64,000 bases of DNA from VRUE01 sp963702035 (GCA_963702035.1 OY969700.1:1116001-1180000), one strand, 5' to 3'. Counted from the stretch's first letter, positions 8,787 to 18,086 are shown. Translations and numbers: made by a program. Notes: generated by a model not told the origin, from the sequence alone.

Positions 8787-10664
8787 CTATCCCGAGGCCG
8801 GCGCCTCGGCCGGCTGCGGCGGGCCGGCCGGGATGCCGTATTCGTAGGGGTCCGAGTCGATCACGGGCTGACGCTCGTAGTCCTCGACCGGGATCGGCGT
8901 CGGCGTCTGCCACTCCAGCGACTTCGAGTCCCAGGGGTTGGCGGGCGCCGGCTTGCGCGCGATCACCAGCGAGTAGACGACGTTGGCGAGGAAGACCAGC
9001 ATCGAGGCGCCGAGCACGAAGGCCGAGACCGAGACCCAGATGTTGAGCGGCTGCAGGTGCGAGGGGTAGGTCACCACGCGGCGCGGCATCCCCATCAGGC
9101 CGAGCGCGAAGAGCGGGAAGAAGGTCGAGTTGAAGGCGATGAACATCATCCAGAAGTGGATCTTCCCGAGCCGTTCGTTGAGCATCACGCCGAACATCTT
9201 CGGCACCCAGTAGTAGATCGCGGCGAAGAAGGTGAAGACCAGCCCGCCCATGATCGTGTAGTGGAAATGGGCCATGACGAAGAAGCTGCCGTGGGTGGCG
9301 ACGTCGCTGGGCACGTCGGATAAGAACACGCCGGAGGCGCCGCCGACGAAGAAGTTGAAGAACCACGCCAGGCAGAACAGCATCGGCACCCGGTAGCGGA
9401 TCTTCGCCCGCCACAGCGTCCCCATCCCGGCCAGGAAGACGAGCCCGGTCGGCACCGAGATCGCCTCGGTGGAGAACATGTAGAAGGGGCGCAGCGAGGA
9501 GTTGAGGCCGCTGACGAAGAGGTGGTGCTGCCAGACGAAGAAGCTGAGCAGGGCGACGCCGACGATCCCCGCCACCGCCACCCGGTAGCCCCAGAGCGGT
9601 TTGCGCGCGAACACCGGCAGGATCTCCAGAACGACACCGAACCCGGGCAGCGCCAGCACGTACACCTCGGGGTGGCCGAAGAACCAGAACAGGTTCTGGA
9701 ACAGGTAGGGGCTGCCGCCGGCGGCGGCGAGGAAGAACGACGTCTGCACGCCGCGGTCGAAGGCGACCATCAGCAGCACGGCGATCAGGACCGGCGCCGC
9801 CAGCACCATCAGGATGCCGGTGCTGAGCGCGCCCCAGCAGAAGATCGGCAGCCGCCGCCAGGTCAGCCCGGGCGCGCGCATGCTGACGATCGTGGTGATC
9901 ATGTTCACGCCCAGCAGGGTCATCGAGATCCCGACCAGGGCGAAGAAGAAGATGTAGGAGTCGAAGCCCCAGTTGGCCTGGTCGCCCAGCGGCGCGTAGC
10001 CGGTCCAGCCGGTCGGGAAGCCGCCGAAGAAGAGCGTCGTCATCAGGATCGCCCCGGCCGCCATCAGCAGCCAGAAGGTCAGCGACTCGATCCGCGGGAA
10101 GGCCATCCGCCGCGCGCCGATCATCAGCGGCACGAAGTAGTTGGCGAACGGGCCGAGCACGCCCGAGGTCATGATCCCCATCATCATCGTGCCGTGCAGG
10201 CCGACCAGGGTCAGGTAGTTGCCGGCGCCGAAGACCTGCGGCGATGGCTGCAGCAGCTCGGTCCGGATCAGCATCGCGTTGAGGCCGGCGATGAAGAAGA
10301 AGAGCCCGACCCCGCAGAGGTACTGGATCCCGACCACCTTGTGATCGGTGCAGAGGCGGAAGTAGCGTCCCACCCCCTGCGTCTCGCCTTCGACGTGGGT
10401 GCGGCCGCGGCCGAGCATCCGCGCGAGCGGGTAGTTGGCGAAGCCGAGCCCGGTGAGGAAGCCGAGCACGGCGAAGACGTAGCCGAGCATCAGCGCGACG
10501 TCGTTCTGGTTGGTGTCCGCGAAGAAGTCGAGGCTGTCGGCGTGGATCTGGTGGCCGAGCCACCAGCCGACGTAGAAGCCGACGATCCCCAGCACGATCC
10601 CGCTGAGCAGGTTGAAGCCGATCAGTCGCCGCCAGGCCGGCGCCCTCGCCACCCCTTCGTTCAT
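8787..10664 (-). CDS. ctaD: Heme-copper oxidase subunit I
   Basis: 625 residues, longer than the usual ~530 because two extra hydrophobic segments precede canonical helix I. Heme and CuB ligands are present: LHGTMMMG (helix II His), FGHPEVY (CuB His and cross-link Tyr), WQHHLF (two CuB His), and AHFHYT (high-spin and low-spin heme His). The ligand set is that of an A-type oxidase. Two proton-channel landmarks differ: the usual PTGxK lysine is replaced (PTGLVF), and the D-channel aspartate in the GAPDMAFPR block is replaced (GARRMAFPR). The start ATG (with AGGAGG upstream) overlaps the ctaC stop. Confidence 0.95.
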   Translation of the reverse strand: MNEGVARAPAWRRLIGFNLLSGIVLGIVGFYVGWWLGHQIHADSLDFFADTNQNDVALMLGYVFAVLGFLTGLGFANYPLARMLGRGRTHVEGETQGVGRYFRLCTDHKVVGIQYLCGVGLFFFIAGLNAMLIRTELLQPSPQVFGAGNYLTLVGLHGTMMMGIMTSGVLGPFANYFVPLMIGARRMAFPRIESLTFWLLMAAGAILMTTLFFGGFPTGWTGYAPLGDQANWGFDSYIFFFALVGISMTLLGVNMITTIVSMRAPGLTWRRLPIFCWGALSTGILMVLAAPVLIAVLLMVAFDRGVQTSFFLAAAGGSPYLFQNLFWFFGHPEVYVLALPGFGVVLEILPVFARKPLWGYRVAVAGIVGVALLSFFVWQHHLFVSGLNSSLRPFYMFSTEAISVPTGLVFLAGMGTLWRAKIRYRVPMLFCLAWFFNFFVGGASGVFLSDVPSDVATHGSFFVMAHFHYTIMGGLVFTFFAAIYYWVPKMFGVMLNERLGKIHFWMMFIAFNSTFFPLFALGLMGMPRRVVTYPSHLQPLNIWVSVSAFVLGASMLVFLANVVYSLVIARKPAPANPWDSKSLEWQTPTPIPVEDYERQPVIDSDPYEYGIPAGPPQPAEAPASG

Positions 10665-11488
10665 CCGCCCCTCCTATCGGGTTCGGGGAAGTAGTGGGTC
10701 GCGTACTTCGGCAGCACCTTGGCGGCCGGCGCGAACACCTTCTGCTGGTTGTGGATCCAGCCCAGGAACTCGGCGTCGCTGACCACCTGCCCGGTGTCGA
10801 ACATGTAGCCGTGCCAGAGGCCGCAGAGCTCGTTGCAGTGGATTTCGAACGCCTCTTCCTCGTCCGGCTTGACGTAGGCGACGTTGTCAACGCCGGGATT
10901 GGCGTCGGCCTTGACGCCGATCTTCGGCGCCCAGAAGGAGTGGATCACGTCGAGCGAGGTGACGTGGAAGGCGACCTGGCGGCCGACCGGCAACTCGAGG
11001 TGCGCGGTCTCGATCCCACCGAAGGTCGGGTAGCGGTAGGTGAACTCCCACTGCTGGGCGATCACCTGCACCGGCATCGCCCTGCCGTCGGGCTTGAAGG
11101 CGGGGTCGGGGCCCTGGCCGCCGCCCGAGCCGGCATCGGCCAGCTCGACCGTGCCGAAGGCGGCGAGGAAGATGACGATGACCGTCGTCACGCCCAGCCA
11201 CCAGGCCGAGACGCGCTCATCGCCGCTGACCGCGACCCCTTCCGCCGGGCCCTCCTCGCGACGGCGGAAGACGACCAGGCTGTAGGCGAAGAAGACGAGG
11301 ATCGAGGCGGCGATCGGGGTGACGATGCCGAACAGCACCGTGTTGTCGTAGACCTGACCGGTGGCGGCGCTGCTGCCGTCGCCGGGCGGCAGGTTCGGGG
11401 CGATCACGGCGACGACGATCGGCGTCGCGATCGCGCTCAGCACGATCGAGGCGATGACGATCCGGCGCAGGTGGTTCGGCTCGTTCAC
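10661..11488 (-). CDS. ctaC: Cytochrome c oxidase subunit II (CuA-binding)
   Basis: 275 residues: two N-terminal transmembrane helices (~8-30 and ~50-72), a third hydrophobic stretch near 95-115, then a periplasmic cupredoxin domain. CuA ligands are complete: DVIHSFW (His), and HCNELCGLWHGYM (Cys, Glu carbonyl, Cys, His, Met). The aromatic patch for cytochrome c entry is seen as QQWEFTYRYP. GTG start at 11488. It follows a second cupredoxin-like gene by seven bases and overlaps ctaD by four. No fused cytochrome c domain is present, so it is not a caa3 subunit II. Confidence 0.95.
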   Translation of the reverse strand: MNEPNHLRRIVIASIVLSAIATPIVVAVIAPNLPPGDGSSAATGQVYDNTVLFGIVTPIAASILVFFAYSLVVFRRREEGPAEGVAVSGDERVSAWWLGVTTVIVIFLAAFGTVELADAGSGGGQGPDPAFKPDGRAMPVQVIAQQWEFTYRYPTFGGIETAHLELPVGRQVAFHVTSLDVIHSFWAPKIGVKADANPGVDNVAYVKPDEEEAFEIHCNELCGLWHGYMFDTGQVVSDAEFLGWIHNQQKVFAPAAKVLPKYATHYFPEPDRRGG

Positions 11489-11495
11489 CTTCGCC

Positions 11496-12185
11496 TCACG
11501 TCACCTGGAGGAAGCCGTCCATATAGCCGATCGTCTGCATCGGCCCGCCGAAGCCGGCGAGGAAGCCGGCCGCGCAGGGCACGAAGCACTGCCAGCGGAA
11601 GCGTCCGGGGTCGCCGGTGCGGATCGTGAAGTCGATCCGCTCGTGCGCCTGGTGCAGGCTGCACGGCCCTTCTTCGCACTGATCGTCCTCGTCTTCGGGG
11701 ACTCCGCGCAGCGGCACGATCAGACCGATCTGCGGCACCGCGAAGGTATGCGAGGCCTCTTCGGGCGGGATCGTCTTCATCGGCTTGCCGTCAACCAGCA
11801 TCGTGTTGCCGACGGTGCCGTGGACCTGGGAGAGGAAGGGGTTGCGCAGGCCGCTGTCGCCGTCGAACTGGTAGACCGTGAAGTGGACGAGCGCGTGGGC
11901 GGGGACCTTGAAGTTGGTGCTGTGGATCCATTCCCCCTGCGGGTTTTTGATCAGGTAGGAGACCCAGCTCGGGTTGGCGCCCTGCGGGCCGACCGCGGCC
12001 TCGGTCTTGAGGTACACGTGGTAGACGCCGCCCTTGCGGCTCGCTTCGACCGGCGGCGGAGAGCGGACGAGATCGGCGACGTAGAAGCCGATCAATCCGG
12101 CGACGACGATCACGGCCGCGCCGATCGCCACGAGTCTTCCAGTCAGGGAACTCAGCACTCCCCCTTTCGGCCGAGCCGCCGGCAC
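11496..12185 (-). CDS. Second subunit II-like membrane-anchored cupredoxin
   Basis: 229 residues with one N-terminal anchor (~16-36) and a periplasmic cupredoxin-like domain. A ligand histidine occurs in SHTFAVPQIGLIVPL (~145), and a CuA-like cysteine pair appears as WQCFVPC (CxxxC, ~198), followed by a methionine ten residues on. The histidine normally found between the second cysteine and the methionine of CuA is absent, so the copper site may be altered or mononuclear. First gene of the oxidase operon, GTG start, divergent from tlpA across ~100 bases that must hold both promoters. Could be a copper-delivery or electron-entry subunit. Confidence 0.7.
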   Translation of the reverse strand: MPAARPKGGVLSSLTGRLVAIGAAVIVVAGLIGFYVADLVRSPPPVEASRKGGVYHVYLKTEAAVGPQGANPSWVSYLIKNPQGEWIHSTNFKVPAHALVHFTVYQFDGDSGLRNPFLSQVHGTVGNTMLVDGKPMKTIPPEEASHTFAVPQIGLIVPLRGVPEDEDDQCEEGPCSLHQAHERIDFTIRTGDPGRFRWQCFVPCAAGFLAGFGGPMQTIGYMDGFLQVT

Positions 12186-12286
12186 CCACGCCGCGCGGTC
12201 TCACTGCGCTCAATCTACCCCCGTGATCGGCGCATCGCAAGGCGGCCTCGGAGACTCCTATGCTCGGCGGTGAGGGAACTCTCACG

Positions 12287-12814
12287 ATGAGCCGCCGAAA
12301 CCTTGCCTACGCGATCGCCGCTGTCGCCGTGATCGGCGCCCTGGCGACGCTCGTCCTGCTCGACGGTGGCGGCGGCGTAGCCGATAAGCCGGCCGCGGCG
12401 CTACCGCGCGAAGTGCTGGTCCCCCCGCGGGCGACGCTCGCCTTGCTGCGCGGCCGGCCGGCGGCGATCAACTTCTGGGCCAGCTGGTGCGAGCCCTGCC
12501 GGCAGGAGGCCGCCGGTTTCGAGCGACTCGCCCGGCGGCTGCACGGCCGCGCCTCGCTGGTCGGCGTCAACTGGGAAGACGACCGCGACGCGGCGCTCGG
12601 CTTCATCCACCGCTACGGCTGGACCTTCCCGGTCCTGCGCGCGCCGCGCGGCAGCGACGGCGGGCGCTACGGGGTCATCGGCCTGCCGACCACGCTCGTC
12701 CTCGACCCGAGCGGCCGCGTCGCCGCCATCCTCCGCGGCCCGCGGAGCGCCGCCGACCTGGCCCGCGCGCTAGCCGTCTGGCCCCAAAGCCGGCTACCGT
12801 CGCCAGCAGGGTGA
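12287..12814 (+). CDS. TlpA/ResA-type membrane-anchored thioredoxin
   Basis: 175 residues from the ATG at 12287, which directly precedes a signal anchor (~5-24) and follows a GAGGGA ribosome site. The thioredoxin fold carries the redox motif FWASWCEPCRQE (about residues 63-74) and the cis-proline loop IGLPTTLVLD (~135). Such proteins reduce apocytochrome cysteines or Sco/CuA cysteines outside the membrane, fitting the divergent oxidase operon. Its 3' end overlaps the convergent HAD gene by 140 bases, an unusually long antiparallel overlap. Confidence 0.85.
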   Translation: MSRRNLAYAIAAVAVIGALATLVLLDGGGGVADKPAAALPREVLVPPRATLALLRGRPAAINFWASWCEPCRQEAAGFERLARRLHGRASLVGVNWEDDRDAALGFIHRYGWTFPVLRAPRGSDGGRYGVIGLPTTLVLDPSGRVAAILRGPRSAADLARALAVWPQSRLPSPAG

Positions 12815-13508
12815 CGCCGAGCGCGACGAGGCGGCGGCCGAGCTGCTCGAAGCGCATCGTCTGCCAGCCTTCCTCGCGGGCGATCTCGGCCAGCGGCGGG
12901 TCGGGGTTGACGACGACCGGGCTGCCGACGGCGCGCAGCATCGGCAGGTCGGAGATCGAGTCCGAGTAGGCATAGGAGGCGGCGAGGTCGATCCCGTGCT
13001 CGCCGGCGAACGCCTTCATCGCCTCGACCTTGCCCGCGCCGTAGACGAAGGGGCCGTCGAAGCGGCCGGTGAAGGCGCCGTCCTCGCCGACCTCGTAGCG
13101 GGTGCCGATGCCGCCGTCCATTCCCAGCACGGCGGCGAGCGGTTCGACCACGCCGTTACCCGCGGCGCTGACGATGAAGGTGGCGCGACCGGCGTCCTGG
13201 TGTGCGTAGACCTCGTCGAGCATCCGCGGATAGACCCGCGGCAAGATCGCCGCCATCACCTCCGGGTTCATCCGCTCGAGACTGCGCGCCGGGACGCCCG
13301 CGATCGTGTCGCGCGCGACCCGCAGGACCTCCGTCGTGCGCTCGTCCGTCGTCCCCCGCAGGCGGTAGCGCAGGTGCTCGACCCCCCAGCTCGCCAGCAA
13401 CCGGCGGGAGACGAGCCCGTGCCTGGTGGCGACGCGGGCGAACTGCATCCCCGAAGACCCCGCCATCAGGGTCTTATCCAAATCGAAGAATGCGGCCGCT
13501 CGACTCAT
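12675..13508 (-). CDS. HAD-IB family phosphatase (SerB/CicA-like)
   Basis: 277 residues. HAD motifs are clear: FFDLDKTL (nucleophile Asp, residues ~7-14), IVSAAGNG (motif II Ser, ~113), the GAGKVEAMKA lysine (~158), and YAYSDSISDLPML (motif IV, ~179). A C-terminal hydrophobic segment (~228-242) suggests membrane association, as in HAD-IB proteins fused or linked to lipid metabolism. The last ~45 residues are arginine/glycine rich and lie wholly antisense to tlpA, so the natural protein may have ended near residue 232 before a frame extension. The start lies 13 bases from repeat element family A copy 2. Confidence 0.85.
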   Translation of the reverse strand: MSRAAAFFDLDKTLMAGSSGMQFARVATRHGLVSRRLLASWGVEHLRYRLRGTTDERTTEVLRVARDTIAGVPARSLERMNPEVMAAILPRVYPRMLDEVYAHQDAGRATFIVSAAGNGVVEPLAAVLGMDGGIGTRYEVGEDGAFTGRFDGPFVYGAGKVEAMKAFAGEHGIDLAASYAYSDSISDLPMLRAVGSPVVVNPDPPLAEIAREEGWQTMRFEQLGRRLVALGVTLLATVAGFGARRLARGPGRRRSAGRGGWRRRGRSGRGRAWSAGR

Positions 13509-13520
13509 CGTCGATCAAGC

Positions 13521-13640
13521 GGGTCCGAAAACCAAGCAGATCGGTGGACGCAGGGAGGCCGGTGAGGGGAGCGCACAGTTCGTGCGTGACCCGATCCGGC
13601 CGACTGAGGACGCCGATATGCGCCGGTTTGCAGGAGCCGC
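13521..13640 (+). repeat. Structured repeat element family A, copy 2
   Basis: Lies between the thiolase stop and the HAD phosphatase start. The plus strand reads CCGAAAACC, AAGCAGATC, GGACGCAGGGAG, a GGCCGG/CCGGCC stem enclosing CGCAC-AGTTC-GTGCG, then GACTGAGGACGCCGATATGC and GGTTTGCAGGAGCC. The apical loop bases and the sub-stem differ from copy 1 in ways that mostly preserve pairing, while the single-stranded segments are nearly identical. Like copy 1 it sits antisense to the transcription of both flanking genes. Confidence 0.7.
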
Positions 13641-13641
13641 C

Positions 13642-14826
<1,185 letters not shown>

Positions 14827-14922
14827 CTGGCGGCCTTTCTGTCTTGTTTGTGCCGGGTCTCGGCTCGTACAGGGCCGCAAGGCCCTGCCAGGAACGATAG
14901 CGGGCCACTCCCGCCAGGCTGT

Positions 14923-14957
14923 GGTTCCTTGTCACGTAATAGTTGACTAAAGGAACC
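14923..14957. promoter_or_regulatory. Inverted repeat between thiolase and pepA
   Basis: GGTTCCTT (14923-14930) and AAGGAACC (14950-14957) form a perfect 8-bp inverted repeat spanning 35 bases between divergent genes. The right half belongs to AGTTGACTAAAGGAACC, which recurs with two changes upstream of the aldehyde dehydrogenase (18130-18146). Possible shared operator; the evidence is motif repetition only. Confidence 0.4.
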
Positions 14958-14986
14958 CCGCGGCGGGAGTTCATAGACTCGCCTCC

Positions 14987-16426
14987 ATGAGAGTCGAAGT
15001 CAGCCAGATCGAGATCGCCGAAACCGACGCCGACCTGCTCGCCGTCGGCCTCTACGAGGGCGAGCAGCTGCCCGCCGAGCTGGCGCCGGCGCCGGGCGCC
15101 GGCGACGCCAAGGGCGGTTTCCAGAAGCTGACCCTGCTGCGCCCCGAGCATCCCGCTCGCGTGCTCGTCGTCGGCCTCGGCAAGCGCGACGACGCCGACG
15201 CCGAGCGGATCCGCCTCGCCGTCGCCGTGGCCACCAAGGAGGCCGCGAAGCTGGAGACGACCTCGCTCGCCTGGCTGCTGCCGGAGCCGGAGGAGGACGC
15301 GGCGACGGCCGAGGCGCTGGTCACCGGCACGATCCTCGCCGCCTACCGCTTCGATCGCTACCGGAGCGCCGACCCGAAGGACCCTCCCCCACCGCGCCTC
15401 GAGTCGCTGACCCTGCTCGCCCCGACGGGCGCGGCCGACGCGGCCGAGGCCGCCCGCATCTGCGCCGAGGCGCAGAACCGCGCCCGCGACCTGCAGAGCC
15501 TTCCCTCCAACGTCGCCACCCCGTCCTTCCTGGGCCGGCGGGCGCGGGAGATCGCCTCCCACCACGAAGGGGTCAGCGCGGAAGTCCTCGGGCGCGAGGA
15601 GATCGCCGCCAAGGAGATGGGTGGGCTCGTCGCGGTCAGCCAGGGGACGGCGGAGGACCCGAAGCTGATCGTGCTCCGCTACGCCGGTGGCGGCTCCGGC
15701 CCCACCCTGGGCCTGGTCGGCAAGGGCGTCACCTTCGACACCGGCGGCATCTCACTGAAGCCGTCGGGGTCGATGCACGAGATGAAGATGGACATGTCCG
15801 GCGCCGCCGCGGTGCTCGAGGCCGTCGGCGCGATCGCCGAGCTGGGCCTCGAGCTGGACCTGATCGCGGTCGTCCCCTCGACCGAGAACATGCCCTCCGG
15901 CACAGCGATCAAGCCCGGCGACATCATCACCCAGTACAACGGCAAGACGGTCGAGGTCAACAACACCGACGCCGAGGGCCGCCTGATCCTCGCCGACGCG
16001 CTCGCCTACGCGGTCGAGCTGGGGGCGGAGCGGATCGTCGATATAGCGACGCTGACCGGCGCCGTGCTGATGGCGCTCGGCTCGACCTACGCGGCGGTGA
16101 TCTCAAACGACGACGATCTCGCCTCCGAGGTCACCCGGGCCGGCGAGGCCACCGGCGAGCTGGTCTGGCGCCTCCCCCTCCACCCCGAGTACAAGGAGCT
16201 GACCAAGGGCACCGTCGCCGACCTCACCAACGCCTCGGCGAAGCGCAAGGCGGGAACGATCTACGCCGGCTCCTTCCTCGAGGAGTTCGTCGGCGACACC
16301 CCTTGGGCCCACGTCGACATCGCCGGCACCGCCTGGGACGTAGGCCGCCCCTACACCGGCAACGACGCCAGCGGCTTCGGCGTGCGCCTGCTCGTCGAGC
16401 TCGCGCGCGAGCTTTCGAGCGCCTGA
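14987..16426 (+). CDS. pepA: Leucyl aminopeptidase (M17, cytosol aminopeptidase)
   Basis: 479 residues, normal for PepA. The N-terminal regulatory domain is followed by the catalytic domain with GLVGKGVTFDTGGISLKPSG (metal-binding Lys/Asp and catalytic Lys), KMDMSGAAAVLEA, and the family signature NTDAEGRLILADAL (about residues 325-338; Asp and Glu metal ligands, active-site Arg). It hydrolyses N-terminal residues using two divalent metals. The ATG at 14987 follows a weak ribosome region (CGCCTCC is the only nearby purine-poor stretch), so translation may be leaderless or weak. Transcribed alone. Confidence 0.96.
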   Translation: MRVEVSQIEIAETDADLLAVGLYEGEQLPAELAPAPGAGDAKGGFQKLTLLRPEHPARVLVVGLGKRDDADAERIRLAVAVATKEAAKLETTSLAWLLPEPEEDAATAEALVTGTILAAYRFDRYRSADPKDPPPPRLESLTLLAPTGAADAAEAARICAEAQNRARDLQSLPSNVATPSFLGRRAREIASHHEGVSAEVLGREEIAAKEMGGLVAVSQGTAEDPKLIVLRYAGGGSGPTLGLVGKGVTFDTGGISLKPSGSMHEMKMDMSGAAAVLEAVGAIAELGLELDLIAVVPSTENMPSGTAIKPGDIITQYNGKTVEVNNTDAEGRLILADALAYAVELGAERIVDIATLTGAVLMALGSTYAAVISNDDDLASEVTRAGEATGELVWRLPLHPEYKELTKGTVADLTNASAKRKAGTIYAGSFLEEFVGDTPWAHVDIAGTAWDVGRPYTGNDASGFGVRLLVELARELSSA

Positions 16427-16438
16427 GCCGACAGCGAG

Positions 16439-16960
16439 CTACTCCCCGCCGCCCGCCTTCCGCCGCTCGTCGGCGATGGCGATGTACTCCTCAACCATGA
16501 GCTGGTCCTTGGGCCGGTTGGCGGCCCGCTTCATCGCGATCAGGTGATCGAGAGAGGCAACCTTTACCGAGTGGCCGGAAACGTCCCGCACCACGGCGGC
16601 TGAGCTCAAGCCCTCGTACGACGGCATGCCATCGGCGAAACCCAGCACGTCGAGATCGCCGTATGGCGTGACGAAGGTGAAGTTGGCGCCGTTCTCGATC
16701 GTCCTCGTGTCGAGTTGGAAGGGGAGATCCGCGGGCACACCGCGCAATCGCACCCCGATCTCCTCGAGCGCGGCAACGAGTCGCTCGATGTTCCCCCCGT
16801 CGCGTGCGTAGATCACATCGAGATCGAAGCTCGGATAGTTGGAGCCGTGCGAGATCCCGGCCATCCCACCGATCAGGATGAAGTCGACCCCGCGACGAAC
16901 CAGCGGCTCCAGCAGGGCGCTGAGATCGGGGGCCTTGGGCGGTAGGGAGCGATCGGTCAT
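16439..16960 (-). CDS. Nucleotidyltransferase-fold protein (AbiEii/DUF6036-like), putative toxin partner
   Basis: 173 residues with the DNA polymerase beta-type nucleotidyltransferase pattern: GGMAGISHGS (~31-40), the paired aspartates in SFDLDVIYA (~44-52), and a third acid in PYGDLDVLGF (~100). A C-terminal LDHLIAMKRAANRPKD helix matches the substrate-binding tail of AbiEii-like proteins. It overlaps the upstream Xre gene by four bases (ATGA), so both are one translational unit. Paired HTH and nucleotidyltransferase genes of this sort behave as toxin-antitoxin modules; here that is inferred from architecture. Confidence 0.78.
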   Translation of the reverse strand: MTDRSLPPKAPDLSALLEPLVRRGVDFILIGGMAGISHGSNYPSFDLDVIYARDGGNIERLVAALEEIGVRLRGVPADLPFQLDTRTIENGANFTFVTPYGDLDVLGFADGMPSYEGLSSAAVVRDVSGHSVKVASLDHLIAMKRAANRPKDQLMVEEYIAIADERRKAGGGE

Positions 16961-17289
16961 CGCGCTTCAACCGGTCGCACGTTAGGGCTGTTTTCGATCA
17001 CCTGGTTCGCGAACGCGATGCCGTAATCGAGCCGCTCCGACGGGGTCAACCCAAACCGCTCGCGGATCAGCGTTCGATCGATGCCCGAGTCGCGCTGCTC
17101 AGCGTTCAGCGTCAGATCCTCGCCGAGGAGGAAGAGCAGCTCGCGCAGGGTCTCGACTGAGGGGGAGACCCGGTCGCGCTCGATCCGTGAGATTGCCGAT
17201 TGGGTCGTTCTCGCCCTTATCGCCAGGCTTTTCTGGCTGACCCCATGTCCGAGACGAGCCTCACGAAGCAATTTCCCCGGCGTTTTCAC
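16957..17289 (-). CDS. Xre-family HTH protein, partner of the nucleotidyltransferase
   Basis: 110 residues. An Xre/Cro helix-turn-helix fills residues ~8-60 (LREARLGHGVSQKSLAIRA, then TTQSAISRIERDRVSPS). The C-terminal part (LTPSERLDYGIAFANQVIE) is a short helical tail recurrent in antitoxin-like Xre proteins encoded before nucleotidyltransferases. GTG start at 17289 with AGGG just upstream. The upstream DNA is markedly A/T rich and carries an AATAGCA/TGCTATT inverted repeat, the expected autoregulatory site. Confidence 0.82.
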   Translation of the reverse strand: MKTPGKLLREARLGHGVSQKSLAIRARTTQSAISRIERDRVSPSVETLRELLFLLGEDLTLNAEQRDSGIDRTLIRERFGLTPSERLDYGIAFANQVIENSPNVRPVEAR

Positions 17290-17297
17290 CCCTAAAA

Positions 17298-17332
17298 AAT
17301 AGCAAATATGTGCTTATAGCTGATCTGCTATT
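17298..17332. promoter_or_regulatory. Probable autoregulatory operator of the Xre/nucleotidyltransferase pair
   Basis: AATAGCA (17298-17304) and TGCTATT (17326-17332) are exact inverted repeats. Nested inside is AGCA-AATATG-TGCT (17301-17314). The stretch is A/T rich against a ~70% GC background and lies directly upstream of the Xre start, where TATAAG-like -10 sequences also occur on the minus strand. Confidence 0.6.
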
Positions 17333-17527
17333 AGAACTCCAGGATCATGCTCATCGCGCCCCGCGCCTGCCGTTTGCCGCCAGGCCTCCGCTGTCGGGAC
17401 GGCGATTCGCCGGGTAGTGCAGGTCGGCGGCGATCTCCGCCTGGCTGATCGAGATCCGCGGAGCCTTCGCCCGTCGCTGATGCCTGTGCCGTGAAATCAG
17501 CCTCATCCTGTGCCTCCAGTCGGCCAG
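17333..17527. other. Intergenic stretch with no supported gene
   Basis: Part of the 326-base gap between the Xre gene and the HxlR gene. A 63-codon minus-strand frame (17351-17542) exists but has no ribosome site, runs into the HxlR operator and looks arginine-rich by composition only. I see no gene here. Confidence 0.5.
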
Positions 17528-17588
17528 GGTTGCTTCAAGCAACCGTTGATTGGGACCACCCTAGCCGACTCGGTTGCTTCACGCAACC
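17528..17588. promoter_or_regulatory. Two 17-base palindromes, HxlR operator pair
   Basis: GGTTGCTTCAAGCAACC (17528-17544) and GGTTGCTTCACGCAACC (17572-17588) are near-identical palindromes whose centres are 44 bp apart, about four helical turns. They end 28 bases before the start of the HxlR-type regulator. A same-face dimer pair with possible looping is the natural reading. They probably control this gene and perhaps the aldehyde dehydrogenase downstream. Confidence 0.75.
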
Positions 17589-17615
17589 TAGTGTGCCAAG
17601 ATCACTCTCGATCCA

Positions 17616-18086
17616 ATGCTCGGCCACGAATACCCGGGGCAGGTCTGCTCGATCGCCAAGGCGCTCGAGGTCGTCGGCGAGCGCTGGAGCCTGCTGATCG
17701 TCCGCGACGTGATGAACGGCAACCGCCGCTTCGGCGAGCTGCAGCAGGGCCTCGGCATCGCCCGCAACGTGCTCTCGGCGCGGCTGCAGCGGCTGGTCGA
17801 GGAGGACATCCTCGAGCGCCGCCCCTACCAGTCGAGCCCCGAGCGCTACGAGTACTTCCTCACCGAGAAGGGGCTCGACCTCTGGCCGGCCCTGGTCGCC
17901 CTGCTCGCCTGGGGCGACCGCCACTCCCCCGAGCCGGGCGGCCCGCCGATGCTGATCGTCCACAAGCAGTGCGGCGGCGAGGTCAGCGACCGCGGCATCT
18001 GCGAGCGCTGCGGCGAGTTGCTGCACGCCCGCGACGCCCGTGCCCTGCCCGGCCCAGGGGTACGCGCCGAGCCTGCCGCAGTGTGA
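17616..18086 (+). CDS. HxlR-family transcriptional regulator with C-terminal zinc-ribbon-like tail
   Basis: 156 residues. The winged helix-turn-helix of HxlR proteins covers residues ~10-100 (CSIAKALEVVGERWSLLIVR at the N-terminus, RFGELQQGLGIARNVLSARL as the recognition region). An extra C-terminal tail has cysteines spaced CGG and CERCGE (HKQC..GICERC, ~113-130), suggesting a metal site. Two matching palindromes lie immediately upstream. The next gene on the strand is an aldehyde dehydrogenase, a plausible target, since HxlR proteins often sense aldehydes or quinones; the link is inferred. Confidence 0.88.
   Translation: MLGHEYPGQVCSIAKALEVVGERWSLLIVRDVMNGNRRFGELQQGLGIARNVLSARLQRLVEEDILERRPYQSSPERYEYFLTEKGLDLWPALVALLAWGDRHSPEPGGPPMLIVHKQCGGEVSDRGICERCGELLHARDARALPGPGVRAEPAAV

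Noticed and set aside
14827..14880. Longer N-terminus for thiolase
   Set aside because: No ribosome site at 14880, and the added 18 residues are not thiolase-like; the ATG at 14826 has AGAAAGG.
17351..17542. 63-codon minus-strand ORF in the gap before HxlR
   Set aside because: No ribosome site, runs into the operator palindrome, no family likeness.
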